The notes under the pieces were generated by a model, which saw nothing but the letters and a program-made list of their open reading frames with translations, had not been told where the DNA came from and ran no database searches. This document shows, one piece after another, positions 1 through 8,307 of a stretch of DNA of 46,298 nt. This stretch comes from Lachnospiraceae bacterium (lineage in GTDB: Bacteria; Bacillota; Clostridia; Lachnospirales; Lachnospiraceae), in assembly GCA_022799755.1 (NCBI GenBank), contig JAAWOU010000024.1:1-46298 (forward strand). The letters run 5' to 3'. Both the position numbers and the translations under genes were made by a program. Each line of letters opens with the position of its first letter. Within the stretch, counting starts at the first letter, position 1.

Positions 1-40
1 TTGCATGCACATTTGACGAATGCCGCGAGGGTCAAATACC

Positions 41-111
41 AAAGTGTCCGAAGGACACTTTCTGCTCTGCAGCGCTGCAAGATTGATACCCCGTTGCTTG
101 CCGCGGGGTAT
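41..111. repeat. Two consecutive GC-rich inverted repeats
   Basis: The first inverted repeat has 9-bp arms (AAAGTGTCC at 41-49, GGACACTTT at 53-61) around GAA. The second has 8-bp arms (ATACCCCG at 86-93, CGGGGTAT at 104-111). They lie upstream of a good promoter, so they more likely belong to the end of a preceding transcript or to a REP-like element than to the leader of the next gene. The TTGCCGCGGGG core of the second is also found in the hairpin at 22889-22925. Confidence 0.55.
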
Positions 112-132
112 TTGATACCAAAGGAAAGTTCC

Positions 133-161
133 TTGACAATACCGGCATCTGAGAATAAGAT
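133..161 (+). promoter_or_regulatory. Probable sigma-A promoter of the sugar isomerase-like gene
   Basis: TTGACA at 133-138 and TAAGAT at 156-161 are separated by 17 bp, about 50 bp ahead of the ribosome site AAAGGAGG and the ATG at 214. The -35 is consensus and the -10 matches four of six positions. Confidence 0.6.
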
Positions 162-213
162 AAAATATAGAAGATACAGACTGTACAGACAGCACCGGGA
201 AAAGGAGGTACCA

Positions 214-1089
214 ATGGAAAAAGGGTTGATTGGCATTCAAATGAGCACCATCAAGAAAAAGGTGGATGAGCTGGGCGCCTATGAGACGCTGAAAGCATGT
301 GCGGAAATGGGATATCACTGTATGGAAGTGAGTCAGATTCCCATGACTGCGGAGAACGTGTCCGGCATGCGAAAGGCATGCCAGGAGTTTGGGATCAAAA
401 TTGCGGCGAACACGGCGGCGCTTGAGCCCATGGCTCCGGGGATGCCGGGAGAGTATCTGGTGTCCGATTTTGACAAGATTGTGGAGGACTGTAAGGCGTT
501 GGACACAAATATGCTCCGGATTGGCATGCTGCCGATTACCTGTATGGGAAGCCGGGAGAAAGCCGTTGATTTCGTGAAGCGGGCGGATGAGATGGCGGAG
601 CGCCTGGGAGAGCATGGAATCGACCTGTATTACCACAATCATCATGTGGAGTTCGTCAAATACGACGGCCAGTATCTGCTGGACATCATCCGGGACAACA
701 CGAAGAAGATGGGCTTTGAACTGGACATCCACTGGATTCACCGGGGCGGCGAGAACCCTGTGGAGTTCATCCGCAGATATGCGGGGCGCATCCGCCTGCT
801 GCATTTGAAAGATTACCGCATCGCCAGTCTGCCTGTGCCGGGGGAGGGCTTTGACATGAAAGCCTTTTTCGCTGACTTTTTCAATCTGGTGGAATTCGCC
901 GAAGTGGGGGAGGGAAATCTGCCCATTCGGGAGTGCATAGAGGCCGGGCTTGCCGGAGGCAGCGAGTATTTCCTCATCGAGCAGGACGACACCTACGGCA
1001 GAGACCCCTTTGAGAGTCTGAAAATCAGCCGGGACAATCTCATTGCCATGGGATACGGGGACTGGTTTGTATATGAAAAGCGGCTTTAA
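214..1089 (+). CDS. Sugar phosphate isomerase/epimerase-like TIM-barrel protein
   Basis: The 291-residue product resembles the AP-endonuclease-2/xylose-isomerase-like TIM-barrel family, whose members isomerise or epimerise sugars or inosose-type polyols using a divalent metal. Visible family features are the N-terminal segment with a repeated alpha/beta register, YYHNHHVEF (a metal/substrate His cluster), [11 protein letters not shown], and the HLKDY strand with its conserved His-Lys-Asp. The open frame extends back to base 1, but the ATG at 214 is chosen because AAAGGAGG lies just before it and a promoter lies at 133-161. No signal peptide, so cytoplasmic. The substrate cannot be told from sequence. 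It is followed after 41 bp by rubrerythrin, with no functional link visible. Confidence 0.85.
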   Translation: MEKGLIGIQMSTIKKKVDELGAYETLKACAEMGYHCMEVSQIPMTAENVSGMRKACQEFGIKIAANTAALEPMAPGMPGEYLVSDFDKIVEDCKALDTNMLRIGMLPITCMGSREKAVDFVKRADEMAERLGEHGIDLYYHNHHVEFVKYDGQYLLDIIRDNTKKMGFELDIHWIHRGGENPVEFIRRYAGRIRLLHLKDYRIASLPVPGEGFDMKAFFADFFNLVEFAEVGEGNLPIRECIEAGLAGGSEYFLIEQDDTYGRDPFESLKISRDNLIAMGYGDWFVYEKRL

Positions 1090-1130
1090 AATCGCCGGGC
1101 ACACCATTTCATCACAAGGAGGAAGAAAAC

Positions 1131-1673
1131 ATGAACACCACAAAGTACGCGGGAACACAGACAGAAAAGAACCTGGAGGCCGCATTCGCCGGGGAATCAC
1201 AGGCCAGGAACAAGTACACCTATTTTGCCTCTGTGGCGAAAAAGGAGGGCTATGAGCAGATCGCAGGCCTGTTCCTGAAGACAGCGGACAACGAGAAAGA
1301 GCATGCCAAGATGTGGCTCAAGGAGCTCAAGGGAATCGGCGATACCAAGGAGAACCTGAAAGCAGCCGCAGACGGCGAGAATTACGAGTGGACAGACATG
1401 TACGAGGACTTCGCCAAGACGGCAGAGGCAGAGGGCTTTCCGGAGCTTGCGGCCAAATTCCGGCTGGTGGGCGAGATTGAGAAGCACCATGAAGAGCGCT
1501 ACCGGGCCTTGCTGAACAATCTGGAGACAGCCGCTGTCTTTGAAAAGAGCGAGGTGAAAGTATGGGAGTGCCGCAACTGCGGGCATATCTGCGTGGGCAC
1601 GAAAGCGCCGGAAATCTGCCCTACATGCAACCATCCCCAGAGTTACTTTGAGGTACATGCGCAGAACTATTAA
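1131..1673 (+). CDS. rbr: Rubrerythrin
   Basis: Non-haem di-iron peroxidase that reduces hydrogen peroxide in anaerobes, with electrons delivered through its rubredoxin domain. Of 180 residues, about 1-140 form the ferritin-like four-helix domain with the iron ligands in [22 protein letters not shown] and [10 protein letters not shown]. Residues about 142-180 form the rubredoxin-like zinc-ribbon domain with [10 protein letters not shown] and CPTCNHPQ (four Cys). The length is normal for the family. AAGGAGG lies 9 bases ahead of the ATG. The Bcp peroxiredoxin 340 bp downstream gives this stretch an oxidative-stress flavour, though the two need not be co-transcribed. Confidence 0.96.
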   Translation: MNTTKYAGTQTEKNLEAAFAGESQARNKYTYFASVAKKEGYEQIAGLFLKTADNEKEHAKMWLKELKGIGDTKENLKAAADGENYEWTDMYEDFAKTAEAEGFPELAAKFRLVGEIEKHHEERYRALLNNLETAAVFEKSEVKVWECRNCGHICVGTKAPEICPTCNHPQSYFEVHAQNY

Positions 1674-1709
1674 AGGCGGCTTGGCAATCATAGAGACTGA
1701 TCAGAACAG

Positions 1710-1736
1710 GAGAGAGGCGGATAAACAGCCTCTCTC
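1710..1736 (+). terminator. Hairpin after rubrerythrin, possible terminator
   Basis: A 9-bp perfect stem (GAGAGAGGC at 1710-1718, GCCTCTCTC at 1728-1736) with a 9-nt loop lies 36 bp past the rubrerythrin stop. It is followed only by TTGCC, so the U-tract is poor. It may stabilise the 3' end or terminate weakly. Confidence 0.5.
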
Positions 1737-1790
1737 TTGCCGCCGTACATTATCTTCAATGACAAGACTTTGATTGACATGTGCATAAAA

Positions 1791-1806
1791 CTGCCGAAAA
1801 CGGCAG
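1791..1806. other. Small perfect hairpin in the rbr-bcp intergenic region
   Basis: CTGCCG (1791-1796) and CGGCAG (1801-1806) flank AAAA. A TTGACA at 1774-1779 lies just before it, but no convincing -10 follows at the right distance. Confidence 0.35.
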
Positions 1807-1857
1807 ATGATTTACTGAAAGTCTTAAGTATAGGTGAAAGAAAGCAGGAGAAATACG

Positions 1858-1943
1858 GGACAGGTTCCTAAGCGCCATAGCGGCGTTTGTCCGGTCCTGC
1901 CCGGATGCGGTCTTCAGCATTGGGAGCCCTGTGGGGGCGGGAC
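1858..1943 (+). ncRNA. Structured leader candidate upstream of bcp, class unknown
   Basis: Two nested structures are visible. In the first, GGACA (1858-1862) pairs with TGTCC (1888-1892) around an inner CGCC/GGCG stem (1873-1876/1882-1885). In the second, GTCCTGCCC (1894-1902) pairs with GGGCGGGAC (1935-1943), nine pairs with one G-U. They abut, giving a compact two-stem fold about 70 nt before the bcp start. I compared it by memory with cobalamin, SAM, Moco, TPP and guanidine riboswitch consensus motifs and found no match. Confidence 0.35.
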
Positions 1944-2015
1944 AGCGGTGAAACCCGGGAGAACAATAAAGGATGAGAGGCAAAAGCATTTAGATGCGGA
2001 AACGGAGGAAAAGAG

Positions 2016-2468
2016 ATGTTGGAAACAGGAACAAAGGCGCCGGATTTTGAGCTGCCGGATCAGGATGGGAAGCTGCACAAGCTGTCGGATTATGCGGGGA
2101 AAAAGGTGATTCTGTATTTTTACCCCAAGGACAATACGCCGGGATGTACCAGCCAGGCCTGCGGCTTTTCGGAGAGGTATCCGCAATTTGTGGAAAAAGG
2201 GGCGGTGGTCCTGGGGGTCAGCAAGGACACAGTGGCATCCCACAAGAAATTCCAGGAGAAATACGGGCTTGCTTTCACGCTGCTGGCAGATCCGGAGCGG
2301 AAAGTCATCGAGGCCTATGATGTCTGGAAAGAGAAGAAAAATTACGGCAAGGTTTCCATGGGCGTGGTCCGTACCACATACCTCATCGACGAGAAAGGGA
2401 TTATCATCAAAGCCAATGACAGGGTAAAGGCGGCGGACGACCCGGAGAAGATGCTGAACGAAGTGTAG
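2016..2468 (+). CDS. bcp: Bcp-type thioredoxin-dependent thiol peroxidase
   Basis: A 150-residue atypical 2-Cys peroxiredoxin that reduces hydrogen peroxide and organic hydroperoxides, recycled by thioredoxin. The thioredoxin fold shows APDFELPDQDGK, LYFYPKDNTPGCTSQACGF with the peroxidatic Cys44 and the Bcp-typical resolving Cys49, and the later RTTYLIDEKG strand. Full length for the family. CGGAGG lies 9 bases before the ATG. The upstream 340 bp contain no gene but hold the structured element at 1858-1943. Confidence 0.95.
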   Translation: MLETGTKAPDFELPDQDGKLHKLSDYAGKKVILYFYPKDNTPGCTSQACGFSERYPQFVEKGAVVLGVSKDTVASHKKFQEKYGLAFTLLADPERKVIEAYDVWKEKKNYGKVSMGVVRTTYLIDEKGIIIKANDRVKAADDPEKMLNEV

Positions 2469-2499
2469 AGATGCTTTATTCGCCGAATCGAGGTCTGAC

Positions 2500-3219
2500 A
2501 TGATAAAGATAGCAGTCTGTGACGACGACGAAAAGATCCTGGGGGAGACCCTGGAGCTGCTGAAGCGATACAATAAGCTGCCGGTCTGTGCAGATGCCTA
2601 CACCAGCGGGGAGGCTCTTCTGGCTGCGGGAAAGAAATACGATATTCTGCTGCTGGACATTGACATGGAGGGGATGGACGGCATAGAGACTGCCCGGCGC
2701 ATTCGGGAGGCGGACAGGGAAGTGAAGCTGATTTATGTGACCAATTACAGCGACTATACCATTTTCGCCTTTGGGGTGCATGCTTTCGCCTATCTGCTGA
2801 AACCCCTGAAAGAGGAGGAACTGTTCGCCCAGCTGGACGAGGCCTTTGCCTACGGATTGGCAGGACCGGAGCCGGAACTGGAATTCCGGGCCAGGGAGGG
2901 GATTGTGCGCCTGGCGCCGTCCAGGATTCTTTGCTTTGAGTATCTCAGCCGCCAGGTGCTGCTGCACACGAGAGAGCAGGTGTGGCATTTGAAGCGGCAG
3001 ATTACGGAACTGGCCCGGGAGATGGAGGGCTATGGATTTGCCATGCCCCACAAGAGCTTTGTGGTAAATCTGCACGCGGTGCAGCGCATTCACGGGTACG
3101 AGATCACTCTGACGGAGGGAATGACGGTTCCTCTGTCCCAGAAGAAATCCGCGCTGTTTCGCAGAGCATTGAATGAATACCTGGCACAGGAAAGGGGGCA
3201 AGGGGTATGGAAATCCTGA
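2500..3219 (+). CDS. LytTR-family response regulator (AgrA/VirR type)
   Basis: A 239-residue two-domain DNA-binding regulator. Residues 1-120 form a receiver domain with the acidic pocket CDDD (8-10), phospho-acceptor Asp53 in LLLDIDMEGMDG, Thr81 and Lys101. Residues about 135-235 form a LytTR domain, with PHKSFVVNLHAVQRI and a C-terminal VPLSQKKSALFRRALNEYL typical of the beta-fold DNA-binding module. Its 3' end overlaps the next gene, a GHKL kinase, by 13 bp, so the two form a translationally linked two-component pair. No agrB/agrD-like peptide genes are adjacent, so the signal is unknown. Confidence 0.93.
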   Translation: MIKIAVCDDDEKILGETLELLKRYNKLPVCADAYTSGEALLAAGKKYDILLLDIDMEGMDGIETARRIREADREVKLIYVTNYSDYTIFAFGVHAFAYLLKPLKEEELFAQLDEAFAYGLAGPEPELEFRAREGIVRLAPSRILCFEYLSRQVLLHTREQVWHLKRQITELAREMEGYGFAMPHKSFVVNLHAVQRIHGYEITLTEGMTVPLSQKKSALFRRALNEYLAQERGQGVWKS

Positions 3220-4583
3220 TTTACCTGGTGCTTCCCTGCGTGGGCAGCGTGTTCCTGCTGGGCGGCATGTTTTACGCGGCTTACCGGATGTCAGGGCAGG
3301 GAGGCATCTCCAAACATACCGTTGGTATCATAACCGCGTATATTCTGGTGTGTGTGGCATTTTCCACGCTGGGCAATACCTGGGTGAACATGGCCTTTAT
3401 GATTCTCTTTCCGCTGGCGGCCTGGCGGGCCTTTGGGACACCGGGAATTTACTGCCTGTACTATTTTATCCTGTCCGTGGCGGTATGGCTGGCAGACATA
3501 GCGGGGGTCCTGGGACTCCAGATTGCCATGGCAGAGGGGCTTTTGTCCCTGAACACTCCGCAGCTGCAGTACATACTGATGCTGGTGGTAACCCGGATGA
3601 TAGAGTTCATGGTGATACTGCTGGTGGCTCTGGCGGCGGGCCGGAAAGCAGGGCGGCATATCACGCTGCGGCAGGTGGTCATTTCCGTGCTGCTGCCCCT
3701 GTACTCGGTCTTTAATATGTACGCTATGCTTTACCTGATGCAGATTTATTTCACCAGGAATATGGTGATTCTCTTTGGGGTGAATCTGGCGCTGCTGATC
3801 GGCCTGAATATTTACTTCTGCGTCCTGGTGGACGTGATGAGCGAGAATCACAGGCTGGAGAACGAGCGCAATCTCTACCGGGCCCAAGCCCGTATGCAGC
3901 ATAGGTATTACGAACAGGAAGAGGCAAAGTATGAGGCTTCCCGGAAACTGATTCACGACATCCGCAACCATATCCGGGCCATGGAGGCGCTCTACGCCGG
4001 GGAGGATATCCGTACAGATGCCGCAGGAAACTTATCCGGTGACGCTTTCGGGGATGTGGGCACAGATGTCTGTGAGGAAAGGAAAGCAGGGGAAAACGCC
4101 TGCAGGGCGGAAAGATACGCCGGGGATATCCACCGGATGCTGAACGGCTTTCAACAGAAATATTATACCTCGGAAAAGCTGTTGAATATCATTCTCAACG
4201 ATAAGGCCAGAGCCATGCAGCGGCTGGGCGTGAGAGAGGATATGAAAGTGGGGGAGCTGTCTTTGGATTTCATGAAAGAGACGGACATCACTGCACTTTT
4301 CGCAAATCTTCTGGACAATGCGGTGGCGGCTGCCGGGGAGAGCAGCCGGAAGTATGTTCGGCTGCGGGTGAACCGGGTGCGGCAGTTCCTCTCAGTCACG
4401 GTGGAGAATGGCTGCGACACAGAGCCGGTAAAGGCCGCAGGCGCTTTCCGCTCCCGGAGAGAGGGCCATGAGGGACTGGGACTGAAGATCATCCGGCAGA
4501 CCGTGGAGCAGTACGGAGGCGATCTGCAGATGGATTGGAGAGACGGGGTGTTTACGGCCAAGGTGATGCTGGCGGCGGAATAG
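3207..4583 (+). CDS. GHKL sensor histidine kinase (AgrC/NatK-like)
   Basis: A 458-residue membrane sensor. Residues 1 to about 215 contain five or six hydrophobic segments with no large extracytoplasmic loop. A linker/coiled coil (SENHRLENERNLYRAQA) follows, then the phospho-acceptor box with His250 in LIHDIRNHIRAMEAL. The HATPase domain shows the N-box NLLDNAVAAA (N367, N371) and GLGLKIIRQTVEQYGG. It lacks the classical HisKA dimerisation box, as expected for the AgrC/CitA-like GHKL group. An insertion of about 40 residues rich in Ala, Gly and acidic residues sits between the H and N boxes. It partners the LytTR regulator just upstream and ends at a strong terminator. Confidence 0.92.
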   Translation: MEILIYLVLPCVGSVFLLGGMFYAAYRMSGQGGISKHTVGIITAYILVCVAFSTLGNTWVNMAFMILFPLAAWRAFGTPGIYCLYYFILSVAVWLADIAGVLGLQIAMAEGLLSLNTPQLQYILMLVVTRMIEFMVILLVALAAGRKAGRHITLRQVVISVLLPLYSVFNMYAMLYLMQIYFTRNMVILFGVNLALLIGLNIYFCVLVDVMSENHRLENERNLYRAQARMQHRYYEQEEAKYEASRKLIHDIRNHIRAMEALYAGEDIRTDAAGNLSGDAFGDVGTDVCEERKAGENACRAERYAGDIHRMLNGFQQKYYTSEKLLNIILNDKARAMQRLGVREDMKVGELSLDFMKETDITALFANLLDNAVAAAGESSRKYVRLRVNRVRQFLSVTVENGCDTEPVKAAGAFRSRREGHEGLGLKIIRQTVEQYGGDLQMDWRDGVFTAKVMLAAE

Positions 4584-4616
4584 GCGGCATCGCGCAGATG
4601 AAACTGTATTTCAGGA

Positions 4617-4655
4617 GCAATATGCCATACCTTAGGTAAGGCATATTGCTTTTTT
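4617..4655 (+). terminator. Strong intrinsic terminator of the two-component operon
   Basis: Arms GCAATATGCC (4617-4626) and GGCATATTGC (4640-4649) are perfect. An inner TACC/GGTA stem extends the hairpin, and six T follow at 4650-4655. It lies 33 bp past the kinase stop. Confidence 0.95.
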
Positions 4656-4715
4656 GCGGTGGGGGTTTTAGAATAAAGACATAGATGCGGGGGGCGAAGA
4701 AAGGAAGGTGATAAC

Positions 4716-5456
4716 ATGCTGTTGGTAAGTCTGATCATGGGAATTGCCATATGCTACGGAGTGCCGATTGCGGGGCTGGCGGTTCTGGCGCGGAAACAAA
4801 GAGGAGCCGAAAAGGCCTTTCTCTGGGGGGCGCTGGCCTTTACGGTAAGCCAGCTGCTGATCCGGATTCCGATCTTACAGTTCGTACTGCCGAACTTCGG
4901 GTGGTTTGCGGTGATGCAGCTGTATCCCTGGAGATACGGTCTGTTCCTGGGGCTGACAGCCGGACTGGCGGAGGAGACGGCCCGGTGGATTGCCGCCCGG
5001 TACTTCCTGAAAGGGAGAGACACTTTGGGCCACGGTCTGGCCTTTGGCCTGGGCCACGGCGGCATAGAGGCCATGCTGCTCATCGGGCCCAACATGATCG
5101 CCGGAGCGGTGATGGTGCTGGTCGGCCAGGAGAGCCTGTTTCCCACGGATTGGGGCAATGTGCTGACGGCAGGGGCGGAGCGGATTTTCGCCATGACGTT
5201 CCATACGGGGGCATCGCTGCTGGTGCTGTACGGGGTGCGGGAGCGGAAAGCGTTCCGGTACTGGGCCCTGGCATTGGCGCTGCACGGACTGATGGATGCG
5301 GCGGTGGTGATACTGCCGGCACAATTCGGGGTGGGCATAGCGGGTCTGGAGCTGTTTGCGGCCGTGACAGGCGCATTGACGCTGGCGCTGGGGATTTGTC
5401 TCTTCCGGAGACCGAAGAGCGCACACAAGCCCGAAACCCAGCGGGCAAAAGACTGA
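4716..5456 (+). CDS. YhfC-family intramembrane protease-like protein
   Basis: A 246-residue polytopic membrane protein with about seven hydrophobic segments. Recognisable YhfC-family motifs are GLAEETARW (around residue 90), FGLGHGGIEA and MTFHTGASL, which supply conserved Glu, His and His residues like those of CPBP-type membrane metalloproteases. Catalytic activity is inferred by analogy only. GAAGGTGATAAC precedes the ATG. A lipoprotein gene follows 58 bp downstream on the same strand, so the two may be an operon. Confidence 0.8.
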   Translation: MLLVSLIMGIAICYGVPIAGLAVLARKQRGAEKAFLWGALAFTVSQLLIRIPILQFVLPNFGWFAVMQLYPWRYGLFLGLTAGLAEETARWIAARYFLKGRDTLGHGLAFGLGHGGIEAMLLIGPNMIAGAVMVLVGQESLFPTDWGNVLTAGAERIFAMTFHTGASLLVLYGVRERKAFRYWALALALHGLMDAAVVILPAQFGVGIAGLELFAAVTGALTLALGICLFRRPKSAHKPETQRAKD

Positions 5457-5514
5457 CATTGCCCGTGAAACGAGACAGGGATTTCGGGGAGAAAGCCCGG
5501 ATAGGAGGATAAAA

Positions 5515-5979
5515 ATGAAGACAAATATGAAATCAAAAATCAATGCCAAAACAAAGACAAACACATTACACAGCCTGAGAAAAGGCATAGCCATAGTCCT
5601 GGCGGCAACCGTCTTTCTGCTGGCAGGCTGCAGCAGCGCCAAGCTGTCCGGTGACTTCGACGAGGAGAAAGTGAAAGCCGCGGCCCGGGAGGCCGTCGAA
5701 TGCTTGGCGGCCGGAGAGTACGAGGCCTGCGTGGCTTTGATGAGCGCCGAAATGCAGGAGGCCATATCGGCGGAAATCCTGGGATCCAACATGGAGACCA
5801 TAACAGCCCAGAAAGGGGCCTTTCAGGAGATCAAAAGCGTCTCCGTGGTGGGCCAGAAAGATAAGGACGGAACGGAATACGCGGTGGCCGTAATCGTGGG
5901 ATCTTTCGAAAAGGGAAATGTGACCTTTACCGTGAGCTATGATAAGGGGATGCAGATAATTGGATTCTGGATGAAATAA
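5515..5979 (+). CDS. DUF3887-like lipoprotein
   Basis: A 154-residue exported protein with a basic N-region, a hydrophobic stretch at about 24-36 and a lipobox LLAGC with lipidated Cys39. The mature part (FDEEKVKAAAREAVECLAAGEYE..., later FTVSYDKGMQIIGFWMK) looks like DUF3887, a small NTF2-like fold often found on clostridial lipoproteins or fused to hydrolases. Here it stands alone without a hydrolase domain. GGATAGGAGG precedes the ATG. It may be co-transcribed with the YhfC-like gene. Confidence 0.8.
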   Translation: MKTNMKSKINAKTKTNTLHSLRKGIAIVLAATVFLLAGCSSAKLSGDFDEEKVKAAAREAVECLAAGEYEACVALMSAEMQEAISAEILGSNMETITAQKGAFQEIKSVSVVGQKDKDGTEYAVAVIVGSFEKGNVTFTVSYDKGMQIIGFWMK

Positions 5980-6003
5980 GGGTCTTTCCCATTACAAACT
6001 ATA

Positions 6004-6063
6004 ACGGCCCGGTGAACTGTTCGGGGATTTTTACCATAAATCCTGAACGGCTCTCCGGGCCGT
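6004..6063. terminator. Long imperfect hairpin between convergent genes
   Basis: ACGGCCCGG (6004-6012) pairs with CCGGGCCGT (6055-6063). Inside, GTTC/GAAC (6019-6022/6045-6048) and GGATTT/AAATCC (6025-6030/6038-6043) extend the stem to nearly the whole 60 bp. It lies exactly between the convergent lipoprotein (+) and MFS (-) genes and probably serves both 3' ends, though no long T-run follows. Confidence 0.65.
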
Positions 6064-6076
6064 GGGCGTATGCGGG

Positions 6077-7345
6077 TCAGGACAAACGGTCACAGGCGCT
6101 TTCCCCGGAAAATGTCCGGAAAATATTCCTTGCCCGGACAGCAATGAGCAGTGACACAATGCCCGAAAATAAGATAACCATATATTCGGCGCCCTCACAG
6201 ATCTCAAACAGAATGCCGTAGAATGCGTTCCCCAAGGGCTGGGCGCACATGGAAACGGTGAGAATGACGGCTATGACTTTCCCGATGAGATTCTGCGGCG
6301 TATTTGCCTGGATAAAGGACATCATCTGCACGGTAAAAATCGTCGAAAATACCATCACCCCAAAGCAGCATCCGGTGATGACCAGGTAATTCACGATCCC
6401 GGATGAGAATAAGAGCAGGGAGAGGCCCATGGGGAACACGCAGATCGCACAGGATATCACGAGATTGCCGGATTTACGGACTGCTAGCTTATCTGCAAAG
6501 ACACCTGCGCCAATGCCGCCGAAAAGGCCTCCCGCCGCCAATGCCCCTTCCGCAAAGCCATAGAGCCTGTTGGCCTGGGCGGGCTCCAAATCCAATACCT
6601 CCGTTACCAGATAGGGCAATGCCACCATGATCATTGCGGCCAGGAACAGATTGACGCCGCAGATCACCAGAAGCGATTTGCCGATGGCAGGCTGTTCCTT
6701 TCGGATAAAGCGGATGCTCTGTGCGAAATCCCTTTTTGCCGTCTGCAGGATACTGCCCTGTGCAATCTGTCTCCGGAAAGGTATTTTGATGAAGAGCTCC
6801 ATGACCGCCGACAGAATAAAGCATAGGGTGCAGACTCCCAGGACAGGCTTTAACCCATAGGCGCTGTACAGAACGCCGCCAAGCACGGGCCCTGTCAAAG
6901 AAGCAAAGGAGCTTATCACATTGATAACGGAATTCGCCGCCATAAAATGCGCCTGGGGTACCAGCGCCGGGATGCTGGCCTGTACGGAGGGCTGATACGC
7001 CCCTGCGATGCCGTAGAGAAACATCAAAGTAACCGTCAGAAGCGGGATGAGCGGGAAGCTTTCCATGAGCAGGGAAAAGGTAAGGATAACCGCGGCCGTA
7101 AAGAAATCCAGTACTACCATAACATTCCTTTTGTTTACCCTGTCTGCCGCAATACCGCCAATGGGGGACAGCAGGATGGATGGGATAAAGGCGCAGGCCG
7201 TGACGGTTCCGTAAAGCGCCGAGGAACCCGTGAGATTTAACAGGTACAGGGGCAGGGCGAAGCGGATAGCGGCATTCCCGAACAGGGAGATGATCTGGCC
7301 GATTACTACCAATGTGAAATCTTTTGAAAATAATGTCTGTTTCAT
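6077..7345 (-). CDS. MFS transporter, multidrug/macrolide efflux type
   Basis: A 422-residue, 12-helix major facilitator. The N-terminus FTLVVIGQIISLFGNAAIRFALPLYLL and the loop-2 motif PIGGIAADRVNKRNVM resemble the MefA/enterobactin-exporter-like branch of drug:H+ antiporters. GGAGGGTTCAAA precedes the ATG. A TetR regulator is encoded 133 bp upstream on the same strand, and a 29-bp palindrome in the gap is the likely operator. The gene is therefore predicted to be repressed until a ligand binds the TetR. The substrate is unknown. Confidence 0.9.
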   Translation of the reverse strand: MKQTLFSKDFTLVVIGQIISLFGNAAIRFALPLYLLNLTGSSALYGTVTACAFIPSILLSPIGGIAADRVNKRNVMVVLDFFTAAVILTFSLLMESFPLIPLLTVTLMFLYGIAGAYQPSVQASIPALVPQAHFMAANSVINVISSFASLTGPVLGGVLYSAYGLKPVLGVCTLCFILSAVMELFIKIPFRRQIAQGSILQTAKRDFAQSIRFIRKEQPAIGKSLLVICGVNLFLAAMIMVALPYLVTEVLDLEPAQANRLYGFAEGALAAGGLFGGIGAGVFADKLAVRKSGNLVISCAICVFPMGLSLLLFSSGIVNYLVITGCCFGVMVFSTIFTVQMMSFIQANTPQNLIGKVIAVILTVSMCAQPLGNAFYGILFEICEGAEYMVILFSGIVSLLIAVRARNIFRTFSGESACDRLS

Positions 7346-7393
7346 TTTGAACCCTCCGTCTTTTTATTTTGTCTGAAATGATGTATGATAGCT

Positions 7394-7422
7394 TTATACA
7401 TACCGCATGATGGTATGTATAA
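7394..7422. promoter_or_regulatory. Palindromic operator upstream of the MFS gene
   Basis: Arms TTATACATACC (7394-7404) and GGTATGTATAA (7412-7422) are perfect 11-mers around a 7-bp spacer. The ACATAC/GTATGT half-site recurs in two palindromes before the tetR gene (8156-8172 and 8183-8197), which points to TetR binding at all three. Confidence 0.8.
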
Positions 7423-7478
7423 GCCTAAAAGAAATCTGCCCGTTTTCAGGGCAGTTTTTCTCCTGTAAAAAAGAGTGC

Positions 7479-8138
7479 TTATCCATGTTTTTTCTTCTGA
7501 TAGATAGAGGTCAGCTCCTGAATCCTTTCCAGTATTTCATCATCCACGATATCCAGCCCGAAGCCCTGCAGCATCCGGCGAAAGACCATGAACTTTCGCC
7601 AGGACTCCTCCTCTGTGCTGTCAAATATCATGGGATTCATCCATACGTTTGCCGCCAGCAGTATCAGCTCCGCCAGTTGTTCCGGATAGTCCGTCTCGAT
7701 GGAGCCGTCTGAGATTCCCTGGCGGATAATCGGCAGAATGTAGTTGGGCGCCGCATTGTCCATGGTATCGTGCAGGAGGCTGAAGAGCAGCTTGGGGTTG
7801 TTATGGAAATCCGGGGCCACGGTAAAGATATCATTCTGTACAGGCCGGCTGATGGATTCCTTAAAAATGGCCTTGAGCTTCTCTCTGCCGTTTAAGTCCG
7901 CCCGGTCGCGGATCAGGGCAAGCATTTGATTGGATTCGGCAGTCATCTGATCCGTGACGGCAATGAGAATATCCTCTTTCGACTTAAAATGGTGGTAGAT
8001 AGCGCCCTTGCTGAGCCCGCCCAATTGATCGATGATATCCTGGATGGAGGTGTGCTCATACCCTTTTTCCATAAACAGGCGAAAGGCCACGGCCAGGATT
8101 AATTGAACCGTTTCTTCCGGATGCTTGTTTCTTGCCAT
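7479..8138 (-). CDS. TetR/AcrR-family repressor
   Basis: A 219-residue regulator. The N-terminal HTH (about 9-55) reads AFRLFMEKGYEHTSIQDIIDQLGGLSKGAIYHHFKSKEDI, a textbook TetR domain. The rest is a helical ligand-binding/dimerisation domain. GGAGGGGG precedes the ATG. The gene lies upstream of the MFS gene on the same strand, and its own promoter contains two operators, which implies autoregulation as well as control of the exporter. Confidence 0.95.
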   Translation of the reverse strand: MARNKHPEETVQLILAVAFRLFMEKGYEHTSIQDIIDQLGGLSKGAIYHHFKSKEDILIAVTDQMTAESNQMLALIRDRADLNGREKLKAIFKESISRPVQNDIFTVAPDFHNNPKLLFSLLHDTMDNAAPNYILPIIRQGISDGSIETDYPEQLAELILLAANVWMNPMIFDSTEEESWRKFMVFRRMLQGFGLDIVDDEILERIQELTSIYQKKKHG

Positions 8139-8155
8139 GATTTTCCCCCTCCTTT

Positions 8156-8205
8156 ACATACTAACGGTATGTATTATGCTATCATACTGCCGGTATGTTT
8201 GTCAA
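8156..8205 (-). promoter_or_regulatory. tetR promoter with two operators
   Basis: Reading the - strand, TTGACA (8200-8205) and TAGCAT (8176-8181) are spaced 18 bp. CATAC-N5-GTATG (8183-8197) sits inside the spacer, and ACATAC-N5-GTATGT (8156-8172) lies at the expected start of transcription, just before the ribosome site. The centres are 26 bp apart. Repressor binding here would block its own promoter. Confidence 0.75.
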
Positions 8206-8307
8206 GACATATTTCGATTGTAATTCGGTCTTGGCTATGTTACTTTGATATAAGATTACGGAAAATGAAACCAAAGAGACAACGAAAGCATTACAAGGAG
8301 GAAGATC

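Noticed and set aside
2500..4583. Complete agr-type quorum system
   Set aside because: Only the regulator and kinase are present; no AgrB-like protease or AgrD-like peptide was found on either side.
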